In this document: piece after piece, positions 34,255-46,365 of the stretch
How the letters are laid out: the number at the start of each line of letters is the position of its first letter
Numbering within the stretch: the first letter of the stretch is position 1
Origin: Powellomyces hirtus
Lineage: Eukaryota; Chytridiomycota; Chytridiomycetes; Spizellomycetales; Powellomycetaceae
Direction: 5' to 3'
Assembly (NCBI GenBank): GCA_025526995.1
Contig: JAHLKG010000006.1
Span: forward strand, 434,001-498,000
DNA: 64,000 nucleotides
Program-made: the position numbers and the translations under genes
Notes under the pieces: model-generated
The model's database searches: none
What the model was told of the DNA's origin: nothing
Seen by the model: only the letters and a program-made list of their open reading frames with translations

Positions 34255-36238
34255 ATGGCGATCACGGCAATGACCGCAGGTATGGGGGCGCAGGAAGGTT
34301 CGGGGTCGGGCTGACAGCGAGAGTGTGCCTCATTTCAAATGTATATATTCCGATAGGGAGTCAGCACTATGGAGGACTCGCCAAGGAGCTGGGTGTTGAG
34401 CTTATAAGCGTCAAGATGGCAAAGCATTTGGATGAGAAAGATTCCTTGAAACATCTCCGCGCCGAATTCTGCATTCCCTCCAAGAAGACGGTCGTCCCTG
34501 AAGGCGCAGGTGAACTATGAGGTTGCGTTGTTCCACTGTCTAGTTGCACAGGATTTCTCAACTCACACCCTGGTAGACGTTGCGGAACCTGACACCGCGT
34601 GCATTTACTTGTGCGGCAACTCGCTCGGTTTGCAACCCTCTGGAGTACGGACCCTTGTAAACGAGGAACTGGATGTTTGGGCCACACAGTGAGTTTAGCT
34701 GAGATGTGCTTCTTGACCCACTGACAGTGCGCTAATCCTCTTTCAGCGGTGTCACGGGACATTTTCGCCATCCGAAGAAACGCCCTTGGGTCAGCATTGA
34801 TGAAAATGTCATTGAACAAACTGCCAAAATTGTCGGTAAGTCGTGGCATCTCCGCAAAGCTACCAACACTTTGTCAGGTATAGTCTCACTTATCGCTACT
34901 CAACATGCGTTATGTGACTATCAGGTGCCAGTCCCAAAGAAGTTGCGATCATGAACAGTCTTACGGCAAACCTACACTTCTTGATGGTCTCCTTCTATCG
35001 GCCAACGAAAGATCGATATAAGATCCTCATGGAGGCCAAAGCCTTCCCATCCGACTATGTGAGACACCTAGTAACATTCTGATTCTTTCATGGTCCAATT
35101 TTCATCAACAATGTCATATATCACCAGTACGCTATGGAGTCTCAGACTCGTTTCCACGGGTATGAACCCGATGACGCCATCATTCAGATGTCACCACGAA
35201 GTGGAGAACATACGCTCAGAACGGAGGACATACTGGACACTATTGAGCGTGAAGGAGACAAGATCGCGCTTGTGATATTCAGCGGAGTTCAATACTACAC
35301 TGGCCAGTTTTTTGAGTTAGAGAAGATTGCAAAGGCCGGCAAGGCGAAGGTACAGCACATCTCCTTATGTTCGTACACTAGGTGAGAACTGATTATTGTG
35401 GCATGTTCCTCAGAACTGTGTGGTTGGATTCGACCTCGCGCATGCTGCGGGAAATGTACCGTTGCGACTCCACGACTGGGGTGTTGACTTTGCTTGCTGG
35501 GTAAGTGCAGACTCTGGGTCGCGGGGCTCTTCAATATAGTTGAGATCGACTCATAAAGTCAACAAAAGTGCACATATAAATACTTGAATGCGGGGCCAGG
35601 AGGCATAGGAGGAGCCTTTGTCCACGAGCGTCATGCGAGGGCGGATCTTCCACGGTAAGACCGAATCTCCTCAGTACACAAGCTTGCGTTGAACTTCCAT
35701 TGACGGTTTTGATTTCAGAATGTCGGGTTGGTGGGGCACTGACCCTGCAACTAGGTTCTTGATGGACAATGTATTTCGCCCTATTCCGGGTGCCGACTCT
35801 TACCGAGTGTCGAATCCAAACGTTCTCGCGATTATGTCTCTTCTGGGATCTTTGAACGTTTTCAGTCAAACCTCCATGACCGATCTCCGTGCCAAGTCGC
35901 TGCAGCTGACAGGATATCTCGAAACCCTTCTCCTCGCGATTCCGAACCGTGGCTTCAAGATCCTGACGCCCAGCGATCCTTCACAACGGGGCTGCCAACT
36001 GAGTCTGCTTTTTGAGGAAGGCCTGATGATGAAGGTCTTCGAAGCGCTCGAGCGGGAAGGGGTGATTGTAGACGAGCGAAAGCCAGATGTCATCCGCGTG
36101 GCTCCTACCCCGTTATACAACACTTTCTCGGACGTCTGGCAATTTGTGAACATACTCAAAACTGCCGTCGTTGCTGCTCGAATCGACTCAGCGGACAATG
36201 TCAGTGAAGAGGCCCGCAAAGGGTTCCTTACTTCCTGA
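34255..36238 (+). CDS. BNA5: Kynureninase
   Basis: Nine exons (34255-34279, 34357-34509, 34577-34688, 34747-34835, 34925-35058, 35128-35349, 35414-35500, 35569-35654, 35719-36238) give 475 aa. This PLP enzyme cleaves kynurenine and 3-hydroxykynurenine to anthranilates and alanine in tryptophan breakdown and de novo NAD synthesis. The family start [11 protein letters not shown] is present, then [28 protein letters not shown], and the PLP-lysine segment [20 protein letters not shown] follows. All eight introns are short and in phase. The first coding exon holds only eight codons, so a different 5' exon is conceivable. Confidence 0.96.
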
Positions 36239-36600
36239 ATGTAGATAGTTAATTGCTATCTTTTACCCATTCGTTGTAACATATTGAATGGTTTTGGACA
36301 AAGGCAGTTGACATTCATTCAGACTCCGATCCTTTGGGTGGGGATTTTATTGTTGATAACAACTTTTGACGGGCATTGTTCTGCGACGCGCTGCATCAGG
36401 ACACCGACAATTCGGTCAAAGCTCGAGCAGGCCCGAGTTGACGTGCCTTGGTTTTGTTTGCCCTTCCAACATTGGTCGGCCCAAACGTCATGTCACAGCC
36501 TGCTGTTGTCCGTTTCCAAGAAACATTTCCTAAGGAGTTACCCACTCTCGACGCACGAAGACTTTGGAGAACCTTTCAAATGCAATTGGGTAGCTAACAC
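36239..36600. other. Intergenic region upstream of crescerin-like gene
   Basis: 362 nt between two plus-strand genes. It holds the kynureninase trailer and the crescerin 5' flank. No gene seen. Confidence 0.35.
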
Positions 36601-39600
36601 ATGGACAACAACGAGCTCGGGGTATCTTTGGGCAGCGAAAATACAATCTCTCGACTGAGCGCATTGGAAAGCCTGAGGGCGGAGCTCAAAACCAGCGGAG
36701 TATCTCGGTGGCAGGACCATACTGTCGCAGGGGATCTGCTTTCGGGCGTTGCGTGGACCCTCTGCGACAGGGACCAGAAAGTCGCGTTTGAGAGCTTCCA
36801 GTTCCTGTTAGAGTTTCTGCCCATTTGCTTGGGCTCGTGTGAGGATGTTGTCGAAGTTGCCATCGTCCCAGTTGTGATTGCAAATCTTGGCGATACAAAG
36901 TTGCAAATTCGGCGTCAGGCCCTGAGAGTGCTTGACGTGTATCTGCAGCACGCGAGCGGGGTTGACAGCTTTCTCGAGTCGTTAGTTCATTATGGACTCG
37001 AGAGCGAAGACTGGCGGGCCAGGAAAGAAAGCGCGGCTGCTATTCCGACTCTCTTGACGAAAAACATGTTGGGCGTCAAATGGCTTCCCCTCGTATCGGC
37101 TTTGATTCTGCGCCTTCAAGACATCTCGGATGTGGTTATCAAGGCATCCTTGGCGGCGTTGCGCCACATCTGCGCATCGCATGGCGAGGATAGTCTAGCC
37201 AAGATTGTGAATATGCTTCCAGGCTTGTCTCGCCAAATATTTAAGAAATTTGAAACCAGAATCTTGAATGGCAAGACTCTGGACCAATTGACATCGGGCA
37301 ACATTGCGAATCTGGGCATGCACGCGCAGCGGCAGCGATATATAGTGGCAGAAACCAAACCAGATGAGACTCCAACCCCTTCCCAGCCTACAGTTCTGCC
37401 ATCTCCGCCTTGTTCAGCAAAGACGACCATGAACATCACTTCTTCGCAAGAAGTCAACAAGGAAGCTGCAGCGACGGACGTCACGTTTGGTGTGATTCCA
37501 ACAATCCTAGTCAATGAGTTGCGAATCAAAACAGACTGGCGCAGACGATCGATGGCGGCAGACAGTTTACTTCGCTATATTACGAGCATGGAAAAGACTG
37601 AGCCTCTCATTCCTCATTTGAAAGATCTCATCGAGTTTATGCGCACTCTGCTCGAAGACGTGCATTTCCGGATCGCTATGACGGCGTTGCAAGCATTTGG
37701 AGAGCTGGTATCCAAATTGGGGCCGCATATGCAACCTGTCCTGGTGTTGACGACGTCTTGCCTTGTCGAGAAACTCGGTGACAACAAGCTTGCGCTCCGT
37801 CAAGCTGTCGCAAGAGTCCTACTCCGGTTGATGGGAGCCGTTAACCCGGAATCTGTACTTCTTCTGTGTCTCGAACATGTTGGGACTGAAAACCCGAAGA
37901 TCAGAGAAGAAGTCGTTAATCTCGTAGCGAATGCTATCCTGGTCTTTCCCGATGCGGGGTGGAACTACCTCGTTCTTGTCACTAACTTGATCGATCGGCT
38001 GGACGACAACAAGCCTCGCGTAAAATGCGTCACCATTGAGGTGTTTGCAGTTATGGCTGCAATGATTGAGCCGACTCCAATCTTGAATTTTGTACGAGAC
38101 CTCGGAGTAAATGAGGAGACGATTCAGCTGCTTGAGTTTCGGTTCATGGATCCGAGCCTTCCACAGCTCAATTCTGATCAGCTGATTGAGCACATCGTCT
38201 CTCGATCAAACATGACGACGCCCTTGCCATTATCGGCCACTCCGACCAGAGAAAGAGCCGCAAGTGCTCTCGGTCGCACCAACTCTCGAGTGGTTTCGAG
38301 GTCTGCTCCCGTTTTGCCACAACCTTTCCTGGCGCAACCTGATCCCGGGAGCAGCGAAACAGTTTTGCGGACGCACGTACGCGCTCTCGACAGGGCTCTT
38401 AGCGCATCTTCACAGTCGGAGCTGATTGACGACGGAGCAGGTCCGCGAGGAGCTACGGCGAAGGGACCCCAGATGCCATGGGAACGACCACGATCCAACG
38501 CAGCGAACAGATTCTCGTATCATGGAGACATGCAGCGCGCGATCAACGAGAGCATGAGCACCGTGAGGCGTGTCCGGAGCTTCTCCGACTCCCAAGAGCC
38601 TTCCAATGCAGACACTGGTGTTGGAAATACAAGGGGTTTTGGGACTTTGGGGCTGCACCTAACAACCGAGCCTCACTTGGATGCCCGTGACCCGGTCTTG
38701 ACGAATCCGCATATGATAGTGGAAGGACATTCTTCCGCAAACGGGCACCATTCATCAGAAGGGGAACATGGGCGAGACGTGAACTCGAACGCCGATCGTT
38801 ATTCTGCCTCATCGAAGCCCAATATTGGACGCCCTGAATTAGCCAGTTCGTCCAGGTACAGTTCGGAAGAGATTCCAGCTGATGTCGTTTCCAAGGACCA
38901 GTTTCCTGCGCGACGCACAAGGTTCCGAGGGTCGATGGTGCCTGGGCCTACTGCGATGGACGGCGAGGATCCTGTGATTCGACGGAGCCGGGACGCTGAT
39001 AAGAGACGCACATCAACCAATGGTATCCCGCCTGCGGCCGAGCTACCGCTGTACGATTCCAGAATTGCCCTAGACAACGGCTTAACGGCTAGGAGGGCGG
39101 ATTCATTTAGCGGTCGTCCTGCAGTGTCCTCCTTCGACACGGTGGATAGGCCTTCTCTGCATCGTGCCACCACCTCCCCTCGGAAGAAGCTCAGTGCCCC
39201 TCAAAAGGGCGAGTCTCCAGCATCGGCACCGCCAGGCACCGTTACCAAACGTGGGCTGGCATCACTCGAAGCTACCTACAACCTAGCGCTGCAGCAATTA
39301 CGCGGTAATCCCGACTGGAACGTCAAAGTTGAAGCTTTGGAAACGGTCAAAACCGTTCTTGATGAATGTCCAACGATCGTTACCGCAGATTTGCATGACC
39401 TGATCCTGGCTGTCGTTGCTACCGTCCACAACCTCCGCTCATCAGTTTCCAAACACGCCATTACCATTCTGCACACCATGTACTCAAAGCTCGGCAAGAC
39501 GATGGAGGCAGATTTGGACCTCACAGTCGGGTCGCTCATGAAAAAAGTAGGGGAGGGTACCGGCTTCATATTAGAAGAGGTCGACAAGGCTCTTCTCGCC

Positions 39601-40105
39601 ATGACGAACGCCGTGTCCCCGACCCGCGGGGTTGCTGCCCTGCTCCTTAGTGCTGAACACAAGAACCCCGTTGTAAGGATGAGGGTCGCCTGCTTGTGCT
39701 GCAAGGTCGTGACCGATATGTCACAATCCCAGGCAGCTCGGTATGTTCACTCTTATGGCGACGCTGGCAAATTGTTTACGGCGCTCGTGCAGTTTTTGCG
39801 TGAGGGCATGGCAGAGACGAGGAACGCCGCCAAGCGAATCATAATATACCTATCTGAAATGCCAGACTTTAATCGCGCGCTGGAAAAGGTTTTGGCAATG
39901 AAGCAGGCCAATGAGATTCGTGAGGCGCTCAAAAGTTCGTCGAGGTCGCCGTCAGGTAAGAAACGTTTTCTTGGAAGTGTGCTATGTGTACCTGAGTCTA
40001 ACGTTCGTCATGACCGTTTCAGTTCCATCTGTCCCCGTTCGCTCGCCAAGTAAACGGACCATCATCAAACCAAGAGACGTGCGCGAGGCGCCGAAATATG
40101 TATAG
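36601..40105 (+). CDS. TOGARAM1: Crescerin/TOGARAM1-like TOG-array protein
   Basis: Two exons (36601-39955, 40023-40105) give 1,145 aa. Crescerins use arrays of TOG domains to bind tubulin and regulate axonemal microtubule growth. Residues about 1-225 and 290-530 are HEAT/TOG-like helical repeats (LESEDWRARKESAAAIP and DWRRRSMAADSLLRYI stretches). Residues about 540-870 are a Ser/Pro/Arg-rich linker. Residues about 875-1110 form the C-terminal TOG region (GNPDWNVKVEALETVKTVL, HNLRSSVSKHAI, EEVDKALLAM), whose pattern matches the last TOG of animal TOGARAM1. No WD40 or kinase parts. Other TOG families (CLASP, Stu1) are alternatives, but the C-terminal block and layout favour crescerin. Confidence 0.8.
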
Positions 40106-40195
40106 AAACCGCATCGGACCCTTTGTATATATAAGCATGGATATAAAATAAAAAATCTTACAAAGAAAGTGAATGCTAACGAGGGTGCGGTCAAA

Positions 40196-41473
40196 TCAGC
40201 CAACCCTTTTCGCGTGATCATCTGGGGGCCATTTGGTTTGGGCAAATGTCATTAGCCGTTTGATCGACTGAATCCACTTTCGTTGCGCCTCGTCGTTGAG
40301 GACGTGTGCTACTTGGGACGCGAAAATCTTTTCACGGGCACTTCGCTCGTGAATACCTGTAAAAACGACGGACATGGTTAGCTTATTGCCTCTTCGAGGT
40401 ACAATTGTGGAAGTTAATGATACTTGCCCACCATGGTTACTCCAATAGGCCATGGAGCGTTTCCGATTGACAGCCGAAGGTACGAATCGTTCGCCTGCAA
40501 ATACTCCCGCTCTTGCATGAGCTTTGCAATCTCACAAATGCGCGCCAGCACATCCGGTTGCAGAGCCCTTTTCTTTAGCTGCTTAAAGAACGGCTTCATG
40601 TAATCTGCCGTTTGTCCCTGTGTGGCAGCCTGAAATCGACCCTGCACACTTCGTTTTTCGTCTTCAGGTCGCGCATTCAGCGACTTTTCCCATTCTCGCA
40701 GTACACGCTTGAAGTACACAGACAGCAGTGTGTATACTTTGTCTGGATCACTTTCGAGCAGCTCGACTGACAGTACCGTCGTATCCACCAGCTCCCGCTC
40801 CGTCTCCCTGTTAGTTTTCTTTTTCCGATACTGGTCGTCTTCGTCATCCACTCCGCCCTCGCCGATGGAGGCCTTCCGCTTCAAATTGTCGTTCACGAGG
40901 TCCTGGTCAGTGGCTGCCATCGCAGCTCGAAAATCGTTTCGCTGACCCTCTGTCCGTTCTTCGCTGGCCTCAACTATACGCAAACGCCGTATCCGTTGCT
41001 TGTCTGTCTCGCCGAACAGTCGGATCGGTTGGTCGCGGGCTCGGAACCGCCGCACGAGCTCGCTTTCCGGCAGATTGTAGTCCAGCGCTTCACCATCCGC
41101 GTCGCCGGATTCATCATTCGTTCCATTGTTTTTGCCATCCCCGCCAGGGTTCCGCGCATCGGGAGTGGCCGGCCGGCTGTCTGCAGACGAGAGCATGCGC
41201 TGCCCCGCGGCTTCCGCTCTGCGCTTCTGCTTCTCAAGGCGCTCCTGCTCGAGCTTCTCCTGCTCGGCTCGGTACTGTTCCTCCCGCAACTTCTCCAGCT
41301 CGCCTCGCTTGTAGTACTTTTTGCCAGGGCCTGCTGCCTTGGCTTGCGCCATGGCGGCTTTCTTTCTCTCCAGCTCAGCCTGAACGCGAAGGAGGTGTGT
41401 TAAGATACAGTTCAGCTCGTCACCGATTTGTACATGAAATCAGCGATTCGAAACATACCTTGATGGCTTCCAT
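40196..41473 (-). CDS. PRP18: Pre-mRNA splicing factor 18
   Basis: Three minus-strand exons (41473-41459, 41379-40428, 40356-40196) give 375 aa. Prp18 acts in the second splicing step and helps dock the 3' splice site. The N-terminus MEAIKAELERKKAAMAQ with KKYYKRGELEKLREE matches the family's SFM-like start. RLFGETDKQRIRRLRIVE follows. The Prp18 core spans about residues 200-370, ending in the conserved loop APWPIGVTMVGIHERSAREK. The junction inside that loop needs a GC donor (G|GCAAGT at 40427) and acceptor TTTACAG. No GT donor restores the frame. The middle has an acidic low-complexity insert. Confidence 0.95.
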
Positions 41474-42034
41474 CCTGTTCTTGCTGTTCACAAATTGGTG
41501 ATGCCCGGGAACTATTTCTTTGACATTCCGATCTCTTAGCGCTCAAATGTCCAAAACCCATGAAGGTAAGGGACACACACGGTCAGGACAAAGTCACGTG
41601 CGTTTTTTGAGTCAGCAACTGAGTTCCGTGTTCGTAGGGGAGGAGATCAGAGCTCACAGCAACTACAGTAAGCTTCAAAATCAATGATAGTCAAGAGTAC
41701 AGTGAAGAGCTATTCATCATCTATGTGTGTTCACATCATGCAAGCAACGTAAAGAATACCCCGACATGGCGGTACCGTTCGTAAAATCAATGCACACACA
41801 ATGAAAGTCCAACCAAAAAAAAACATCGAAGGGCCGGGAATATCAAAACCGACTTGAGTTGTTCATTTGCCTAGAGCTATCTGAGAAGAAATATTTCGTG
41901 ATTATCACATCACCTCCTGCCCTCCAAAGGACTGAATCATTCAAAGGCGAAGTGACTTATCAATCACCACATAACAGTTCAAGGTATCATTCAGGAGTGT
42001 ATCAGAATTACTATGCTAACATCTACCTGCCCTC
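41474..42034. other. Intergenic region
   Basis: 561 nt. CACGTG at 41595-41600 and TGAGTCA at 41608-41614 lie 122-141 nt upstream of PRP18. The rest is the trailer of the C-CAP-like gene. A plus-strand frame here is antisense to that gene and is not called. Confidence 0.4.
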
Positions 42035-42574
42035 TCATCTGGCCGGCGTCTCCGAAGTCTCAGGGGCAATCGCATCACCATACAGATTACAAACAACCGT
42101 TGTCATCATGCCATCCGTGACGACAGTTTTAAGCCGGAAAGGAGAATTTCCATCCTGTCCTGCTCCGGAGTCGTCCAGGATTTCACCAGCCCCAAGGAAG
42201 ACGTTCTTGCAGCTTGTCGTATATACAGTCCACCCCTCCGGAACCTGTAGCGAGACATCCTCGCTTCCATCGACAGTGACAGTCCCCACACTCCTATCTT
42301 CTGCGCGGACCACAATCGACACGTGGGAGCATGAAATGATCTCGACTGTCCCAACGATACTGCCAATCTCGACACGGGTGTTGTCCGAGCACCGTTCAAT
42401 TGTAACCTGAGCGGCCTTGGCGGCGGTCAAATCTAGCTTCGTCCCACTGCATTGGGTTACAAAGAAGGGGACAGGGCGTGGTGAAACCGCGGCGACCACT
42501 TCCTCAGATGACAGTTTCTCATATGTCACTCGCGCTGGCCGCGAATTTAGCAGAGCGAACATGTCGAGGGGCAT
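42035..42574 (-). CDS. C-CAP/tubulin-cofactor-C-like beta-helix protein
   Basis: A 179-aa single-exon frame. It is made of short repeating beta strands (VTIERCSDNTRVEIGSIVG, TVEIISCSHVSIVV, TVTVDGSEDVSLQVP) of the kind seen in the C-terminal domain of adenylyl-cyclase-associated protein and in TBCC/RP2 proteins. No N-terminal CAP helical domain, no proline-rich linker and no obvious arginine finger are visible, so it stands alone as one beta-helix domain. The ATG at 42574 is used because the frame upstream opens only with TTG. Actin- or tubulin-related function is inference. Confidence 0.65.
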   Translation of the reverse strand: MPLDMFALLNSRPARVTYEKLSSEEVVAAVSPRPVPFFVTQCSGTKLDLTAAKAAQVTIERCSDNTRVEIGSIVGTVEIISCSHVSIVVRAEDRSVGTVTVDGSEDVSLQVPEGWTVYTTSCKNVFLGAGEILDDSGAGQDGNSPFRLKTVVTDGMMTTVVCNLYGDAIAPETSETPAR

Positions 42575-43002
42575 TGTGGAACGGCAGGAGGAGTTAAGTA
42601 TCTCCAAGAACAGTTAGTTCACTCGATATATCGAAGTCACCCTCACACCCTTTCGAGGAGTATTTCTTGCGTTGACCGAACGTTTTATGAATGGTGCAGT
42701 TTCCGGATGGTTCGACGCGGCGGCGACGTGGAGTGTAACGTGGTACCAGTCAACCGGGCGACAGACTATTGCATTAAGACATGGTTCTACACTGGTATCG
42801 CAGGCGCATGAGCTCTGTCACTATCATTTCTCCCCGTTCGTGACCACAAGGACGTCTATGGGCCTGCATTATGGCACCGATGCGCACCATCCGCTCACGG
42901 GGTTCACAACATTTATTAGATACCAAAAAGCATATTTGTACAAGCGACGACAGACCGACAGGCACAGTCTCATATTTGCACCCCATCCCTCATCCCTTCC
43001 CA
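42575..43002. other. Intergenic region
   Basis: 428 nt between the C-CAP-like gene and the end of EAF6. Nothing supportable. Confidence 0.35.
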
Positions 43003-43776
43003 TCATTCACCATCATCAAGATCAGCTGCTCTTGCGCGCTTCTTTTTAATTGGTGTAGAATCATGATCCGCGAGAAGTGAAGACTGTCGTTTCTTGAGGA
43101 CTGATTTCTTGTTTCTGTCTGCGCGGGATGCTGGCGTTGGAGTTCCCCTGTATGCCGAAGCAGAGGCTGACTCTTCTTCAGCCGTATCTTCACGCATCGA
43201 TCTCTCTTTCATCTCCAATGCCTAGCAACAACGTCAATATATCAGTATTGACATGTATCATTGATGAGGTTGTTCAGAGTCGAAATGGACCTTGTTATAT
43301 GTAACGCTTGATCTCGAGAATAGCCGATCCTCCTCTGTCAATTTGTGCTTCTTCTTTGTGCTGTGGTTGTTGAGGTAATCTCCAAATCCTCTGATGATGT
43401 TGCCATGATTGGTGTCTTCCAGGTAAGACCCTTCGATAAGGTAGATCTTCCGTTCCAAGTCCACCTGGAATTCAGGGAAATGTGAGCTTCAGAAACCCTC
43501 AGCATCTGACAAGCAGTCAATGCCTCACAAGAGATTTGTCCACGGCTTTCTTGCGGCTTAACAGCTCCTGCAATTCCCGCTCGGCTTCCTGCAGCATGTG
43601 CGGTGTGACCTAAGCCAACGGACAACGTTTCTCGTCAGTCAAGTCTGCACAGAGAAGCAGATGCGCAAGTCCCTTCTGGTACGCTGTTATCACTCGGTGT
43701 CTGCCATGATGCATACATTGCTCAGGTCGGGATCCTTGTCAGACTGTTCAGGTAAAGAATCGGAGTTCGGATGCAT
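43003..43776 (-). CDS. EAF6: Chromatin modification protein Eaf6 (MEAF6)
   Basis: Four minus-strand exons (43776-43717, 43609-43529, 43464-43291, 43221-43003) give 177 aa. Eaf6 is a small shared subunit of NuA4, NuA3/MOZ-type histone acetyltransferase complexes. The coiled-coil ELQELLSRKKAVDKSL leads into the diagnostic block IYLIEGSYLEDTNHGNIIRG, then DYLNNHS and RLFSRSSVT. The C-terminus is charged, with a KKKRARA-type nuclear signal. The third donor is ambiguous: GTCCAT (used) or GTTACA 15 nt earlier, both in phase. Confidence 0.92.
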
Positions 43777-43925
43777 CTCTCTCCATGTCGATGGACTGAA
43801 AAGGGTTCTATAGTAAGGTTAGGGTGGGGTCAGGACGCGGTTGCTCTTTGACGCTCGGTTGAGATCACTCTGGCTATTCGCTTTGAAAGGAACAAGGACG
43901 CCACACATTGCCATCTAAGATCGAC

Positions 43926-46365
43926 ATGCCTGGTATGCCTTAGCTTGCGGCTTGTTACCTCCATTTCGCATTGCAACCGAAAAACTGACGACTGCTGGTT
44001 CATTCCATTTTTATTTTTTTTTTGTCTATGCAACAGATCGCGACATTGACATACCCCCCATAGACGCTGTCTCCGTTGCAGAGCTATCGGGACATGTAGG
44101 TATGTCTCTATGGTAGTACTTATTTTGCAATAGTTAAACGGTGCGGTAATGCGACGCATCACCGGCATCGATTCTCACCACTTCATTTGGACGCAGTGCA
44201 CATAACTGGCTCAGACGACCCCGCGTTGTTTCAATATGTTCGAGCGGAGGTAAGCAGAGGACGCATGAGAAGTCGGAGGACAGCATGCTGATCAATTCTT
44301 TGGCAAAAGGGCGTCTTATACCCGGTACTGAAAATGCCATATGCCTTCTCCGACCCCACCGATGTTGTGTTCCCTGTCGCACATCTCCGGGAAGTTGTGC
44401 ATTCGAAACAGGACAGCGAGATATTTGAAGACAGCCTTACGTCTCTGCTTAGCCGGTACGGACACTGGCATAGTGAAGGGCTTGCTCATGAGCCATCGAA
44501 GAACTGAACGGCTCTGCGGCGCGACCAGGTTACAGCTTGTCAGCTGGATGTCTAATGAATCCGCGCAGAAGCTATCAAATGCGATCAGCTTTGTGCTGTC
44601 TAAAGTGCAGACGTTGCGTAAGGTCCGACATGAGACTCCAGCGACATTCATTAATGTTCCATATGGGAGACCTTATTTTCGATGTCTACTTTAGCAGGTT
44701 CCTCGTGCTCCCAGCGCACGTTATCAACCAGGAGATTTGCTGGAGAGCTCCCCGCTGAGAGCATTGACGTGGCACAGCAGTCGTCAAGTGATTGCACTGG
44801 CTCACAGACAAGATAGCATTCACATTTATGATCTAATATCGGAAAGTACGACCGACTCTGCAGTCCGTTTGACATCGGGTTCTGGTCCATCTTTGCTGAC
44901 TGTTTGATAACACAGAATGGTTACCCCCTCCCCCTTCTGGTCTGCGACATGAATATCAAAAGTCAGTGACCGCTGTAGAGTGGAACCCACAAGTCAGCAC
45001 GCTGCTCGCCGCTTCTTCCAAGTAAGTGATGTTTGGAGAGATTTGTCAATCTCGACCTCAAGCATCTTACCCGTGGCTCAGATTCGGCGTATGTTTGTGG
45101 CGCCTCATTTTCGATTCAACACCGGAGAAAAACTACGATCAGCATGGCGTCCCAGACTTCGTGGATGATGCACTCGGATGTTACGGATGGATGAACCTCC
45201 TGAGATTCCCGCAATGTGAAGAAATTACGACTATCTCGTGGTCTCCTGACGGTCGTTTTCTTGCCGCGGCTTCTGGAACGAGCTCCACGTTGTTGATATG
45301 GGACGTTGCATTGGAAACTGCCACGCCGTTCAGACGACGTGGTCATGGAACCACGAGCCTATCTTGGAGTCCGGACGGTCAATATCTGATACATTGCACG
45401 TAAGAACATACTGCGAGATCCACCGTCTCAAGTATGCAGCGAAGTTAACTCTGCGTGAATGTACAGCGACGTTATCCGCATCTATGAAACACGGACTTGG
45501 GCATTCGAAACGCTGAACACGCAAAAGCTTCGACCGCATGTGAGTTGCGGATGATGACTAAAGCTGACATTCTTCTCCCGTTACTAACACACCTGGGCCG
45601 GAGCAGTCGATTTGTTGGATGCCAGATAGCAGGATGTTCATGTTCGCGGTGGAAACTGGACGAAGCATTGTCGTACAGCAGCTCAACAGACCTGCACCCG
45701 CTTTGGGTATGTGGCCCCTGGCAGGGCGAATGTGAGATGGAATGCCTCCAATTGATGGTATCCTCATAGAAATCAAGCACGTCACCCGGTTACGAATGCC
45801 AGATTTCTACTCCGAGACGCACGATTCATCGTAAGTTCTGATGAAATCCGCACTGATGCAATGCCGAGCCCCTATTCAGACAAGTTGATTTAGAATCGGT
45901 GGCAAGATCAAAGCAATGGCTCTGGATTCAACTGGAAAGCGATTAGCCGTTTCCTTTGACGGGTATCATCGCGGGGCGGAACTGATCGCGCTGTTTTCCC
46001 TCACAAATCGACCTCTTCCAGAGATTGAGCCTATGTAAGCGCTAAACAGAATGCACCTGCTCACGTCTTATGCCACTGATATTTCCCATTCCCTCCCCTC
46101 CAGTGGCTACATAAGAGGCCCGCAATGGCATCCCAACGCGCCACAACCACAACCACCACGATCCCCATATCAAAGGGCAGCATTCACCACGAGCACCAGT
46201 TCCGACTTTCCATCATCACCACTCGAACATGACGACACGAACGCAGCTGCCACACCACCCGTGCCCATGATCATGAAATTTGCACCAGAGTTCAAGCGCG
46301 GCGCCCTGCTGACTGTCGGTTGGGAGAATGGTCAAGTGCAATTTGTACCTATCTACATTCGTTAA
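43926..46365 (+). CDS. AAAS: Aladin-like WD40 nucleoporin
   Basis: Thirteen exons sum to 1,575 nt (524 aa, close to human Aladin). Aladin sits on the nuclear pore and is a seven-bladed WD40 propeller. Exons 6-13 are firm (44695-44845, 44916-45021, 45082-45399, 45467-45539, 45607-45706, 45770-45830, 45894-46034, 46104-46365). Blades read ALTWHSSRQVIALAH, TTISWSPDGRFLAAAS, SLSWSPDGQYLIH, MPDSRMFMFAVE and MALDSTGKRLAVSF. The end FKRGALLTVGWENGQ matches the C-terminal Aladin block. Exons 1-5 (43926-43932, 44037-44099, 44197-44249, 44310-44455, 44529-44622) encode the helical N-terminus and keep phase but rest on weaker splice sites. The 7-nt first exon is a guess. Confidence 0.83.

Noticed and set aside
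34323..34520. Kynureninase starting at an ATG-like site in the second exon
   Set aside because: Upstream ATG 34255 with a clean GT-AG intron gives a better, in-phase N-terminus.
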